From contig CARNVA010000006.1 of NCBI GenBank assembly GCA_949031345.1, positions 3,542-67,541 of the forward strand: a stretch of DNA of 64,000 bases. The letters are read 5' to 3'. This DNA comes from an uncultured Eubacteriales bacterium (GTDB taxonomy: Bacteria > Bacillota > Clostridia > Christensenellales > UBA1242). The translations under genes were made by a program, and so were the position numbers. A model generated the notes under the pieces. The model was not told where the DNA came from. It did not search any database and worked only from the letters and a program-made list of their open reading frames with translations. Below, in pieces: positions 8,262 through 16,297 of the stretch. The first letter of the stretch is position 1, and each line of letters starts with the position of its first letter.

Positions 8262-8298
8262 AATGTAAAATCTTAAGTATAAAATTATTTTATCTAAT

Positions 8299-8332
8299 CA
8301 AAAAGTTTACCTTTTTCGGTAGGCTTTTTTAT
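8299..8332 (+). terminator. Terminator after the 497-aa gene
   Basis: An AAAAGTTTACC arm pairs (two G-U pairs) with GGTAGGCTTTT around a TTTTTC loop and ends in T6. Confidence 0.7.
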
Positions 8333-8357
8333 TTTATTTTAAGAGATCTTTTATAAA

Positions 8358-8498
8358 TCATTGTTGAGTTTTAATACACTCGACTTCCGCAGCGCTGGCT
8401 TCATCAATTGTCATTTCGCTCATATATTTACCTAATTCTTTATAAAAATCAAGTGAACGAAGTGGCAAGCCTTTTTGATTTTTTAAAGTTTCAATCAT
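8358..8498 (-). CDS. Possible 46-aa small protein or gene remnant
   Basis: An uninterrupted 46-codon frame from ATG 8498 to TGA 8360-8358. The product has a varied, protein-like composition: basic start, a central SLDFYKELGKYMSEM helix, then an acidic/Ala segment. No good ribosome site precedes ATG (only GAAATG), and a terminator hairpin stands just upstream, so no promoter is obvious. It may be a remnant of a longer gene or a real microprotein. The family is not recognised. The rest of 8262-8637 holds the two hairpins listed and nothing else I can name. Confidence 0.3.
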   Translation of the reverse strand: MIETLKNQKGLPLRSLDFYKELGKYMSEMTIDEASAAEVECIKTQQ

Positions 8499-8510
8499 AT
8501 CATTTCAAAG

Positions 8511-8547
8511 AAAAAAGTCAAAAGTTTAGCTTACTCTTGACTTTTTT
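8511..8547 (-). terminator. Terminator of the YdjI/YdjG-like operon
   Basis: AAAAAAGTCAA (8511-8521) and TTGACTTTTTT (8537-8547) form an 11-bp stem with flanking A/T tracts, about 90 bases downstream of the last gene of the leftward operon. Confidence 0.65.
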
Positions 8548-8637
8548 ATATTCATTTATTTTTTTTAATTATTATATAATAAAAATTCATAATTAAACAA
8601 AATTTACATAATTTTGCTTAAAAAATCAATATTTATA

Positions 8638-9108
8638 TCATTTTTCAAGCTTTTTCCCACAACTTGAGCAAAATTCGGCGTCAAGATTGTTTACAGCTCC
8701 ACACTCACATTTTATTGTACCCTCAACTGCAGTGCCACAACTTGAGCAGTAAAGTGAGTTTTCAGCAACCTCTCTTCCGCACTTATCGCATTTAAGAACA
8801 TTTATTGTTCCGATTGCTCTATTTCCATCTTTTACATTTCCATTATTTGTTTTTATCATTCCAAATGAAACAAACAGCATAACCAATGAAATGCTTCCGC
8901 TGGCAAGCGCAAGCAGTGTAAGAACAACGCCAACTGACACCTTCCAAGCAATTTCAGAAGTCACATTTGATATGCAACCTTTTACTAAAAGTACAATTCC
9001 GCATGCAAGAATTGCTGCAGAGATTGCAAGCAAAACGCTTGAGAAAATCATTAGAGCTTTTCTGCCATATCTTGCCTCTTGATAAACATCTTTTTTTACT
9101 TCTTTCAT
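8638..9108 (-). CDS. Zinc-ribbon membrane protein
   Basis: A 156-aa protein with two membrane helices (about residues 20-42 and 55-80). Two zinc-ribbon-like Cys modules follow in the C-terminal 55 residues: CDKCGR..CSSCG (about 106-124) and CECG..CSSCG (about 133-151). It is the third gene of an operon with the SPFH and YdjG-like proteins; its ATG lies 11 bases below their end behind TTAGGAGGAAAAAAT. By context it is likely a membrane partner in the same envelope-stress module. In Bacillus subtilis the third ydj gene (ydjH, TPM domain) is different, so this is not its orthologue. Confidence 0.7.
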   Translation of the reverse strand: MKEVKKDVYQEARYGRKALMIFSSVLLAISAAILACGIVLLVKGCISNVTSEIAWKVSVGVVLTLLALASGSISLVMLFVSFGMIKTNNGNVKDGNRAIGTINVLKCDKCGREVAENSLYCSSCGTAVEGTIKCECGAVNNLDAEFCSSCGKKLEK

Positions 9109-9119
9109 ATTTTTTCCTC

Positions 9120-10169
9120 CTAATTCAAAATGGTGGTAAGCAAGAATATTAAAAGTGGAACGCCCACAACAAGCAGTATAATAAACAGTGTAAAGAATGT
9201 AATTTTTACTGTTGAGCGTGGCACCCCTCCACCAACATTTCCATTTTGCCCATTCATCAAATTAAAATAATCTTTTCCTTTATATTTGTATTTCACAAAA
9301 TAAACAGGAAGTAAGCTGTAGCTGTATTTTTCATCGTTATAAGCGCTGTTTACCTTTAAGAATGATAATGACTCATAACGGCCTCGAATTATTCTTTCAA
9401 CATTCAAGTCTGCAATGTTTCTTGCTTGATAAAATGCTTCACCTGCCGACTGATTGTAATAGCCTACATTATAACCCTTTATAAAATCGCTGTCATAGTC
9501 ATAAGCTTCTGCAAAGTTGAAAGGCAAAATTGCGTCAATATCTTGCTGGCTTATTTTATCACTCGCCTCAACCACAATATTATTGAATTGTTTATCAACG
9601 CTTCCAGAAACATGTCTTGAGCGTGTCTCTGTCCTGCTTTCTCCATTTACAGTAACTGTAACAGTGTAATATTCGGTGGCTGTATAAGTTGCAAACACAT
9701 GCATTGCAAAATTAAAAGATGAAATGTAAGTTGCACCTATGTCAGCACTGGGCACTTTTTTCTTAAATTCCCTAGGTAAAAACCATTTATGTTTCACCCT
9801 TTCCTTAAAAACACTGGACGCCTCTTCCTTTGAAATTTTGAAAGGAACAACTATGTCAGGTTTCAGCCCAGGCAGCTTTTCAAGTGGAATAAGTGACGAT
9901 GTATGACAATACTGACATATATTTGACATCTCAAACTTATTCATCACTATTTGCGCTCCACAATTTGAACATTGAAATGAACGGCTTGAATTTTCCCAAT
10001 CTTTATAACCATTTGAGTCTTCTTGGTCAATTTGGCTGACAGGCTTTTTCTCAACTTCTTGTTTATAATCGATTGGATAAACATTTCCACATTTTACACA
10101 CTTAAGTCCCTTATCTTTTGGGCTGAACTCAACTTTTCCTCCACAAGATGAACAGTTGTTTATTTCCAT
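9120..10169 (-). CDS. YdjG-like zinc-ribbon membrane protein
   Basis: A 349-aa protein. It has an N-terminal TFIIB-like zinc ribbon (CSSCGG..CVKCGN, about residues 6-27), a second four-Cys module (CSNCG..CQYCH, about 66-89), a beta-rich middle domain and one C-terminal membrane helix (about 320-343). The layout and the adjacent SPFH gene match YdjG, which in Bacillus subtilis works with YdjI at the membrane in a phage-shock-like (PspA) response. The start is ATG 10169, which overlaps the upstream TAA as TAATG and has GGAGAAAAA ahead, so the two are translationally coupled. No pspA homologue is in the window. Confidence 0.75.
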   Translation of the reverse strand: MEINNCSSCGGKVEFSPKDKGLKCVKCGNVYPIDYKQEVEKKPVSQIDQEDSNGYKDWENSSRSFQCSNCGAQIVMNKFEMSNICQYCHTSSLIPLEKLPGLKPDIVVPFKISKEEASSVFKERVKHKWFLPREFKKKVPSADIGATYISSFNFAMHVFATYTATEYYTVTVTVNGESRTETRSRHVSGSVDKQFNNIVVEASDKISQQDIDAILPFNFAEAYDYDSDFIKGYNVGYYNQSAGEAFYQARNIADLNVERIIRGRYESLSFLKVNSAYNDEKYSYSLLPVYFVKYKYKGKDYFNLMNGQNGNVGGGVPRSTVKITFFTLFIILLVVGVPLLIFLLTTILN

Positions 10170-11278
10170 TATAGTTTTTCTCCACAATCTGGGCAGAATT
10201 TAGCATTTGAGTTTAACGACTTGCCACATTTTGAGCATGTCTTTTGAGCTAGCAATTTTTCGCCACAGTTTGCACAGAATTTTGCTCCACTTGAAACACT
10301 TTCGCCGCACTTTGGACATTTAATATTTTGACTTGCACCACACTCTGGGCAGAATTTTGTATTTTTAGCAATTTTTGCACCACATTTAACACATTTATCA
10401 GTTGGATCTTCATCTCTTGCGTTTGCAACAGTGTTTGCAAACAAACTGCTCATGTGAGCACCAGCGCCAAGACCTACACCAAGACCAGCAAGATTTCCAC
10501 CTGAAGGATTTTGAGCTGCATCACGCATAGCTTGTGCTGCCTGAAGTTGTGTATAAGTGCCCATCTTATCACCAAGAATGCCAAGTTTGCTTCTCTCATC
10601 AAGAGCTTTTTCAACCTCTTCTGGAAGAGAAAGATTTTCAATAATTACTTGACAGAGTTTTAAACCCATTTTATTGAATTCTTTTTCAGAAACTTCAATA
10701 ATTTTATCTGCAATTTCTTTATAGTTTGCAACAAGGTCAAGTGCTGAAACTTTGCTTTCTCCAATAGCGTCTGAAATATTTTGAATAAGAATTGATTTTA
10801 CCTGAGTGGCAACATCGCTTACTCTGTAAACTGCATTTGTACCAAAAACCTCTTTCATAAACACTTTTGCATCATCAACTTTAAATGAAAAAGTGCCATA
10901 ACCTCTTAAGCGGATAGTCCCAAAATCAGCATCTCTCATCATGATTGGATTTTGAGTGCCCCATTTTTGTCCAATAAACTGTTTTGTATTGATAAAATAT
11001 ACTTCTGCTTTAATTCTTGAGTCAAATCCAGTAGGCAAAGATAATAATTTTGTCAAAAATGGAATGTTTTCAGTTGTAAGTTTATAAGTGCCAGGCCCAA
11101 ACACATCGGCAATTTCGCCTTTATGAACAAAAAGTGCAACTTGTGACTCTCTTACCACCAAGGTGGAGCTGTTCATAATTTCCTGTCTTCCTTCAACTGG
11201 GTGACGATAAACTACAATATCCTTTGAGTCATCTTTCCATTCAAGTACTGATAATAATTGTTTTTTAAAAAATCCCAT
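10169..11278 (-). CDS. SPFH-domain protein, YdjI-like, with C-terminal zinc ribbons
   Basis: A 369-aa protein. Residues about 30-245 form an SPFH/band-7-type domain of the 'virion core protein' branch (motifs RHPVEGRQEIM and FGPGTYKL near the start, LSLPEEVEKALDERSKLG at the end of the helical arm). A Gly/Ala-rich linker (about 255-285) leads to three tandem zinc-ribbon units with CxxCG..CPxCG spacing (about 295-369). SPFH proteins mark membrane microdomains, and the YdjI group recruits PspA to YdjG at the membrane. It is first gene of the operon, with TAAGGAGTAAAT before ATG 11278 and a consensus promoter upstream. Confidence 0.8.
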   Translation of the reverse strand: MGFFKKQLLSVLEWKDDSKDIVVYRHPVEGRQEIMNSSTLVVRESQVALFVHKGEIADVFGPGTYKLTTENIPFLTKLLSLPTGFDSRIKAEVYFINTKQFIGQKWGTQNPIMMRDADFGTIRLRGYGTFSFKVDDAKVFMKEVFGTNAVYRVSDVATQVKSILIQNISDAIGESKVSALDLVANYKEIADKIIEVSEKEFNKMGLKLCQVIIENLSLPEEVEKALDERSKLGILGDKMGTYTQLQAAQAMRDAAQNPSGGNLAGLGVGLGAGAHMSSLFANTVANARDEDPTDKCVKCGAKIAKNTKFCPECGASQNIKCPKCGESVSSGAKFCANCGEKLLAQKTCSKCGKSLNSNAKFCPDCGEKL

Positions 11279-11327
11279 ATTTACTCCTTATTTGCAAATT
11301 GTTTAAAGATTTTCACTTGCTAGAAAT

Positions 11328-11356
11328 ATTATACAATAAATTCAACAAAAAAACAA
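11328..11356 (-). promoter_or_regulatory. Promoter of the YdjI/YdjG-like operon
   Basis: On the minus strand: TTGTTT (11356-11351), 17 bp, TATAAT (11333-11328). It leaves a leader of about 45 nt before ATG 11278. Confidence 0.6.
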
Positions 11357-11432
11357 CAAATATAACATAAATTTGCTGCGCCATAATTTCATTTTCTTAT
11401 TTTTTATTTTGTAAGGCACTTAACATATACGC

Positions 11433-11465
11433 GAAAAAAAGCATCAATAATTTGATGCTTTTTTA
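11433..11465 (-). terminator. Terminator of rubrerythrin
   Basis: AAAAAAAGCATCAA (from 11434) pairs with TTGATGCTTTTTT around a short TAAT loop. T-tracts on both sides make it bidirectional, and it sits just below the rubrerythrin stop. Confidence 0.8.
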
Positions 11466-11491
11466 TTCTGTTTCATGCGAGTTGTTTTATA

Positions 11492-12091
11492 TTACCAACA
11501 GCGCAATTCTTCTGGAATTACAACTTGGCACACGCCCTGCTCAGCTTGGCAAAGTGGACATGTTTCCCATGCTTCTTCATCAATTGAAATATAGCCGCAG
11601 TTTGGACAAATCCACATCTTTTCAACATCTTTTTTATAAAGTTCTTTATTTTTAAATTGCTCATAAAGATTGATGAAAAGTTTTTTATGGCGCACTTCAA
11701 CTTCGCCAATCATGCGGAAAAGTTTTGCAATATCAGTGAATCCTTCTTTATCGGCAACCTGGGCAAATTCTTCATAAGCCTCAGCTTCAAGTTTTTCATC
11801 CTCGGCAAGAAGGCGTAAGTTTTCTTCCATATCCCACTTTTCTTTAAATGGAAAACCTGCGTCAATATCAATGTTCGCAATTTCCTTTGGGTCTGCATCT
11901 TGAATGTGAGTATAAAGCATTCTAGCATGGTTAAACTCTTGGTATGCAATTGTGTCGACTATTTGAGCAAGCGCCTCAAAACCATTATATCTCAGACCAT
12001 ATTCAACAAATTCATAACGCGTTCTTGCTTGACATTCTGAAGCCCAAGCCCTTGCAAGATTTGTATAAGTTTTGCTTGATTTTAATTTCAT
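11492..12091 (-). CDS. rbr: Rubrerythrin
   Basis: A 199-aa cytoplasmic peroxide-reducing protein of anaerobes. The N-terminal ferritin-like four-helix bundle carries the paired di-iron motifs (ExxARTRYE near residue 19, EFNHAR near 52, and the EAEAYEEF and EVEVRHKK segments near 102 and 130). The C-terminal rubredoxin-like FeS4 domain has CPNCGY and CPLCQ (about residues 162-180). The length is typical. GTGGAGGAATTATT precedes ATG 12091. It is monocistronic and helps the cell detoxify hydrogen peroxide at the expense of NAD(P)H via rubredoxin-type donors. Confidence 0.95.
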   Translation of the reverse strand: MKLKSSKTYTNLARAWASECQARTRYEFVEYGLRYNGFEALAQIVDTIAYQEFNHARMLYTHIQDADPKEIANIDIDAGFPFKEKWDMEENLRLLAEDEKLEAEAYEEFAQVADKEGFTDIAKLFRMIGEVEVRHKKLFINLYEQFKNKELYKKDVEKMWICPNCGYISIDEEAWETCPLCQAEQGVCQVVIPEELRCW

Positions 12092-12180
12092 AATAATTCC
12101 TCCACGCTTTGAATATGTGTAAAATTAGCCATTTTTATGTAAAAATTTTGTCAATTTTCAATAATTATCTCTAAAAAACT

Positions 12181-12216
12181 AAAAAAAACGCTTAAAACTT
12201 AATTTAAACGATTTTT
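12181..12216 (-). terminator. Weak terminator of the NAD salvage operon
   Basis: An imperfect hairpin (CGCTTAAA/TTTAAACG) just below the last operon gene. On the minus strand it is followed by eight T residues. Confidence 0.4.
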
Positions 12217-12220
12217 ATTT

Positions 12221-12760
12221 CTAAATATATTTTGATACTTTTTTAAGCACCTTTTGTCTGACTTTTTCCATTTTCTGATTTGTATTTATTTTTAATGTCG
12301 GACAATTGCAACTTTTAATTACCCACATTTGTGAGGCTTTACTGCGTTTGTCAAGACCAAGTTTGTTATAATTTTTGGCAAGCTCTAAAAATCCTAAATA
12401 ATTTTCATAGACCTCACCTTCCGTCAATATGCTGTTTCGACCGGTGTCAACATCTCTTTGTTTAATTCGTCTCATGCGCACAAAGGTTGGACATTTAAGA
12501 TAGACAATAAGGTCGATAAACTCAAATACAACATTATTTGAGTGCAACGAGCCTGTGATAATCAAGTTTTTGCATGCTTTAATTTTGTCAAGCAAAAGAG
12601 TATTGCTTTCCTCAATCGGCCGCATAACTTGAAATTCTGGAATTGTTTGTTTCCACTTATAAAAGTCAGACTCGATGACATCATAGCCAAGCTCTTTGCC
12701 CAAAAACTCACCCAGCGATGATGTCCCGCTTCCGCTTGCACCCATAACATGAATAACCAT
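12221..12760 (-). CDS. Adenylate-kinase-like P-loop protein in NAD operon
   Basis: A 179-aa P-loop NTPase. It starts MVIHVMGASGSGTSSLG, with Thr where the Walker A Lys normally is. A YKWKQTIPEF..RPIEE segment and a LID-like Arg-rich region (RMRRIKQRD, about residue 94) follow, so it resembles small nucleotide or nucleoside kinases. It is the last gene of the NAD salvage operon, 14 bases below nicotinate phosphoribosyltransferase. A role on a nucleoside such as nicotinamide riboside is an attractive guess from context only. Proteins of this type with GASGSGT are usually labelled AAA/adenylate-kinase-like without known substrate. Confidence 0.6.
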   Translation of the reverse strand: MVIHVMGASGSGTSSLGEFLGKELGYDVIESDFYKWKQTIPEFQVMRPIEESNTLLLDKIKACKNLIITGSLHSNNVVFEFIDLIVYLKCPTFVRMRRIKQRDVDTGRNSILTEGEVYENYLGFLELAKNYNKLGLDKRSKASQMWVIKSCNCPTLKINTNQKMEKVRQKVLKKVSKYI

Positions 12761-12773
12761 TTTTGCTTAATTC

Positions 12774-14270
12774 CTATCCTTTAAAATCTTCATCAAAATC
12801 AAGGTCAATTATTTCATTTCCACTATCATGATGCCTGCCTCTGTTGTGCTCTTCAAGAAGTTTTTCTTTGATTGAAGCAAGTTTTGGGCTCAAGCTGATT
12901 TGAATAGTTTGAGCATTTGTAAGTCTGAGGTTTTCTTCTTTCAACGTGTCAAGCTCATCTTGAAGATGTTGTCTCTTGCCTTCAAGAGTCTTGAATTTAT
13001 GAATAATTTCACCATTTTCAATCATTTTTTTCTTAATTCTCACTGGAGTATAATCTTTTAAAGTAGTATACCTCCAAGTTGATTTTGGGTCTCTAAGCTT
13101 AATTTCGCCGCTTGGGAGTGGCTCTTCAACCATTTGCACCAAGTCTGTAATCATCTTTCCGTCTTTATCGTAAAGTCTAATAATATCCTTAAAGCCTGGG
13201 TTGGTAATTTTGTCTATATCATCAGAGATTTTAATTTTTGGGATCCATTTTCCCTCTTTTTCAACTGCAACGAGTTTATATACTCCGCCAAATACTGGGT
13301 CAGATTTTGCAGTAATGAGGTTTTCACCAACACCGAAAGAGTCAATTGGAGCGCCTTGATCGAGAAGGTCTTGAATAAGATATTCATCAAGTGAGTTTGA
13401 AATGCAGATTTTAGCATCTTTCAAGCCAGCTTTATCCAGCATTTTTCTTGCCTGTTTTGAAAGATAAGCAAGGTCACCACTGTCAATTCTTATTCCCGCA
13501 AGTGTTTTGCCCATTGGCTCAAGCACCTCTTTTGTGACTTTGATTGCATTTGGAATACCGCTTCCAAGAGTGTCATAAGTGTCTACAAGGAATGTTGCAT
13601 TGTTTGGGAAAGCTTTTGCATAAGCTTTAAAAGCTTCATATTCGCTGTCAAACATTTGAATGAAACTATGAGCCATTGTTCCAAGCACTGGAACGCCAAA
13701 TTCCATACCTGTCATTGTGCAAGCTGTGCCTGCTGCACCTGCAACATAAGCATCAAGGGCGCCGAGGTTTGCTGCAGCATCTCCGTGAGCGCGGCGAGAG
13801 CCAAATTCCATTACAGTATGTCCCTCAGCTGCTCTTACAATTCTGCTTGCCTTGCTTGTGATAAGAGATGAAAAGTTGAAAAGAGTAAGCAGTTTTGTTT
13901 CAATAACCTGTGCTTCAATAATAGGCGCAACGATAGTTATGTCAGGCTCGTTTGGAAGAGTGACAGAGCCATCTTCAACAGCATATACATCACCAGTAAA
14001 CTTCATTGTTGAAAGATAATTGAGATAATCTTCAGAGAAGATATGTAAGCTTCTCAGATAATCAATCTCCTCTTTAGAAAACTTGAAATCTTTAATAAAG
14101 TTTATAATAGACTCAGTGTTTCCAAGCAGTGAGAAAGCTGCCTTGTCTCTGTTTTTTCTGAAGAAGCAGTCGAAGCACACCCTTGTATCTTTTACGCCTT
14201 CATTAAAGTACGCCTGCCCCATTGTCAGCTCATAAAAGTCAATCATCATATTATTTTTTTTGTTATTCAT
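12774..14270 (-). CDS. pncB: Nicotinate phosphoribosyltransferase
   Basis: Converts nicotinate plus PRPP to nicotinate mononucleotide, the entry step of the Preiss-Handler pathway. The 498-aa protein has the N-terminal FYELTMGQAYF segment, EFGSRRAHG near residue 160, an IRIDSGDLAYLS motif near 265 and the FGVGENLITAKSDPVFGGVYKL signature near 315. The last 80 residues are an extra coiled-coil and acidic tail (ending DLDFDEDFKG) not needed for catalysis. ATG 14270 was chosen because GGAG lies 9 bases upstream; the frame opens earlier at 14297. It overlaps the stop of the upstream adenylyltransferase gene by 8 bases, so translation is coupled. Confidence 0.9.
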   Translation of the reverse strand: MNNKKNNMMIDFYELTMGQAYFNEGVKDTRVCFDCFFRKNRDKAAFSLLGNTESIINFIKDFKFSKEEIDYLRSLHIFSEDYLNYLSTMKFTGDVYAVEDGSVTLPNEPDITIVAPIIEAQVIETKLLTLFNFSSLITSKASRIVRAAEGHTVMEFGSRRAHGDAAANLGALDAYVAGAAGTACTMTGMEFGVPVLGTMAHSFIQMFDSEYEAFKAYAKAFPNNATFLVDTYDTLGSGIPNAIKVTKEVLEPMGKTLAGIRIDSGDLAYLSKQARKMLDKAGLKDAKICISNSLDEYLIQDLLDQGAPIDSFGVGENLITAKSDPVFGGVYKLVAVEKEGKWIPKIKISDDIDKITNPGFKDIIRLYDKDGKMITDLVQMVEEPLPSGEIKLRDPKSTWRYTTLKDYTPVRIKKKMIENGEIIHKFKTLEGKRQHLQDELDTLKEENLRLTNAQTIQISLSPKLASIKEKLLEEHNRGRHHDSGNEIIDLDFDEDFKG

Positions 14271-14784
14271 TTTCATTTTCTCCTTTTTCCAATTCATTTA
14301 ATATATCTTGATATCCTTCTGGGATAACAAATTTCAAATATTCTCGTTTAGTGCGTATATCGGTGCCATGGACGGCAATTGCGTCTCTATCAATTGGCAC
14401 AAACTCACATTCAGGAAAATATTTTTCATTTAGATGTCTATAATTTTCATCGGCATATTTTGCAGTTACCTTTTCTCCAACAACTCTTCTAAATTTTACA
14501 GACCATTCTTTAAGACCTTCCGGAAAACTTTTTAAACCACTTTCGTCCAAATAGACAAACTTAATATTTTTGTTGTTTTGATAGTGTTTTTCAAGCCATG
14601 CTATTCGTTTTTCTGCTGAAAAGTATGGGAAATTTGCATCTTGGCACAGTTTCTTTGACTTTTCTGGGTTTTCAGCCAAAACCACAATCACCCTTTCGCA
14701 TTCTCTTAAGGCTTTATCCATTACACTTAAGTGACCGATATGTGGTGGAAGGAATTTGCCAACAAAGCAACCTACCTTTTTCAT
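14263..14784 (-). CDS. NMN/NaMN adenylyltransferase-like protein (NadR-type)
   Basis: A 173-aa nucleotidyltransferase-fold protein. It has the N-terminal GKFLPPHIGHL stretch with the HxGH nucleotide-binding motif, and HGTDIRTKREYL near residue 140, which corresponds to the (I/V)SxTxxR motif. Both motifs and the length are those of the NMNAT domain of NadR. In this operon it would adenylylate NaMN or NMN to make NaAD/NAD. There is no separate NadD-type gene in the window. The start ATG 14784 overlaps the previous TAA as TAATG, behind AAAGGGGGG. Confidence 0.8.
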   Translation of the reverse strand: MKKVGCFVGKFLPPHIGHLSVMDKALRECERVIVVLAENPEKSKKLCQDANFPYFSAEKRIAWLEKHYQNNKNIKFVYLDESGLKSFPEGLKEWSVKFRRVVGEKVTAKYADENYRHLNEKYFPECEFVPIDRDAIAVHGTDIRTKREYLKFVIPEGYQDILNELEKGENENE

Positions 14785-15971
14785 TATTCCCCCCTTTCGT
14801 TCTCGTCGAGTTTTTCTTCCAAAGCTTTGACTTGTCTTTCAAGCTCTTTAATCTTTTGTTTATATACAAAGCTTCTTAATGCATATTTGCTTCTTGCGCC
14901 AAACTTTTCTTCATTTAAAAGTTTGTCAACTTCTTCAAGTTTCACAGGCACAACATCAATTCTTTCATTGTCAACAAGGTTTTGTTTTCCATTAAGCTTA
15001 ACCTCTGCCTCATACATTTCAGCGCGTTCGTCAGTCATTCCAACCGATGAATATGAAGAAGTTTCTGTTCTTTCAATATTGACTACATCTGCTCCAATTT
15101 CTTCCTTCAATTCTCTTATAGCGCTTTCTCTTCCGCTTTCGCCCTCATCAACAAGACCAGCAGGCACAGCATAAACATAATCACCAATCGCATAACGAAA
15201 TTCTTTAATGAGATAAACAACCATCTTTCCATTAACATATGAATAAGGTATTACATGAATTGCATCTGGGTTAAGACTTGGCTCAATTACTTCAGGAAGT
15301 TTTCTGCGAGTGACCATTTCATATCTGATTTCGCCGTTCTCACCTTGATAAGTCACCTCAAACATATTCAAAAAGCGTCTGTCAGTAAGTTTTCTTATCT
15401 TTATTGGCTTCAATTTGTTTTCATAATTGACTTTTATGCCCATTTCTTCAAACTCTTTCAAAGTTTCTGCATTTATCTTATCCGCATCATGTTCTGGATT
15501 ACTGAAAGTATCAACGCAGTCAGCTGAAACATGAATTTGAGTTTTAATATTGTTTTGATTAAAATATTTGACAAGGCTTTGTGAAAGACCGCTTACGCAA
15601 ATATCAGTGCAACATCCTGTAATATCAATATTATCAAAATGATTTTCTGCCAAAATTTTTCTCATCTCTTTTGTATTAAAACCATTTGTGGTATCTTTCT
15701 CAATTATTATCATATCTTTTTCATAAGGCTTAAGCTCTGGGATAAGCTCACTTTCGCTTGTTCCTTTAATACAGTGTGGTGGAAAAAGCTTAAACTCTTC
15801 ATCATCTTCTTTATGACAATCTTTAAATGCAATAATTGGCACGCCCGCCCTCTTTGCAGCTTCAATCTTTGAAATGATGGCTGGAGTAATTTGATTTATT
15901 CTTTTATCAGCAAGTGCCCCGTCATTTATAAATCCATTTACCATATCAACAATAATCAATAAATTTTTCAT
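14784..15971 (-). CDS. Nicotinamidase-Nudix ADP-ribose pyrophosphatase fusion
   Basis: A 395-aa two-domain protein and first gene of the leftward NAD operon. Residues about 1-185 are an isochorismatase-type nicotinamidase: Asp in IIVDMVNGF, Lys in FKDCHKE, and the catalytic Cys in TGCCTDICVSG. Residues about 190-375 are a Nudix hydrolase with an intact box starting GLVDEGESG and ending RELKEEIGA, plus an ADPRase-like FEVTYQGENG..MVTRR region. A short coiled coil ends the protein. The fusion would join deamidation of nicotinamide with breakdown of ADP-ribose, both products of NAD consumption. AGGAGGAATT precedes ATG 15971. Confidence 0.85.
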   Translation of the reverse strand: MKNLLIIVDMVNGFINDGALADKRINQITPAIISKIEAAKRAGVPIIAFKDCHKEDDEEFKLFPPHCIKGTSESELIPELKPYEKDMIIIEKDTTNGFNTKEMRKILAENHFDNIDITGCCTDICVSGLSQSLVKYFNQNNIKTQIHVSADCVDTFSNPEHDADKINAETLKEFEEMGIKVNYENKLKPIKIRKLTDRRFLNMFEVTYQGENGEIRYEMVTRRKLPEVIEPSLNPDAIHVIPYSYVNGKMVVYLIKEFRYAIGDYVYAVPAGLVDEGESGRESAIRELKEEIGADVVNIERTETSSYSSVGMTDERAEMYEAEVKLNGKQNLVDNERIDVVPVKLEEVDKLLNEEKFGARSKYALRSFVYKQKIKELERQVKALEEKLDENERGE

Positions 15972-16044
15972 AATTCCTCCTGAAAATAACCTCTCTTTTC
16001 TTCTTTTAAAACAACTTTTTATTGGGTCTAACTTATTATATGTT

Positions 16045-16089
16045 TGTTATTTTCATTTTGATAATAACATATTAAAAATAATATGTCAA
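16045..16089 (-). promoter_or_regulatory. Leftward NAD operon promoter with palindromic operator
   Basis: On the minus strand: TTGACA (16089-16084), 17 bp, TATTAT (16066-16061). An inverted repeat covers the -10 box: TGTTATTTTCA (16045-16055), 3-base spacer, TGATAATAACA (16059-16069), one mismatch. A repressor bound here would block the promoter. The NrtR-like protein encoded at 17929 is the natural candidate. Confidence 0.65.
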
Positions 16090-16107
16090 GCATTTTTTCA
16101 AAATTTC

Positions 16108-16136
16108 TTGACAAAATATTATCATTGTGATAATAT
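16108..16136 (+). promoter_or_regulatory. Rightward NAD operon promoter with perfect palindromic operator
   Basis: TTGACA (16108-16113), 17 bp, TAATAT (16131-16136). A perfect 9-bp inverted repeat, ATATTATCA (16116-16124), TTG, TGATAATAT (16128-16136), fills the spacer and -10 box. It has the same TNTCA-N3-TGATAAT core as the leftward operator. The remaining leader to ATG 16298 (about 155 nt) is AT-rich; I see no riboswitch in it. Confidence 0.65.
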
Positions 16137-16297
16137 CATTGCGTAAGGGTTGGTTTTTCTTAGTAAAATAAGGCTGAAATATTGATATTTTTCTTCAAAT
16201 TATATAGATATATGTTATAATAAATATTATATAAGAAAATATAATCCTTAAAATAAAACAAACAATTTAAAAAGTTTTCAATAAACGGGAGAGAAAC

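Noticed and set aside
16179..16221. Second promoter close to nadE (TTGATA ... TATAAT)
   Set aside because: The spacing between the boxes is 28 bp, and the nearer alternative -10 is poor. The operator-covered promoter at 16108 is clearly better.
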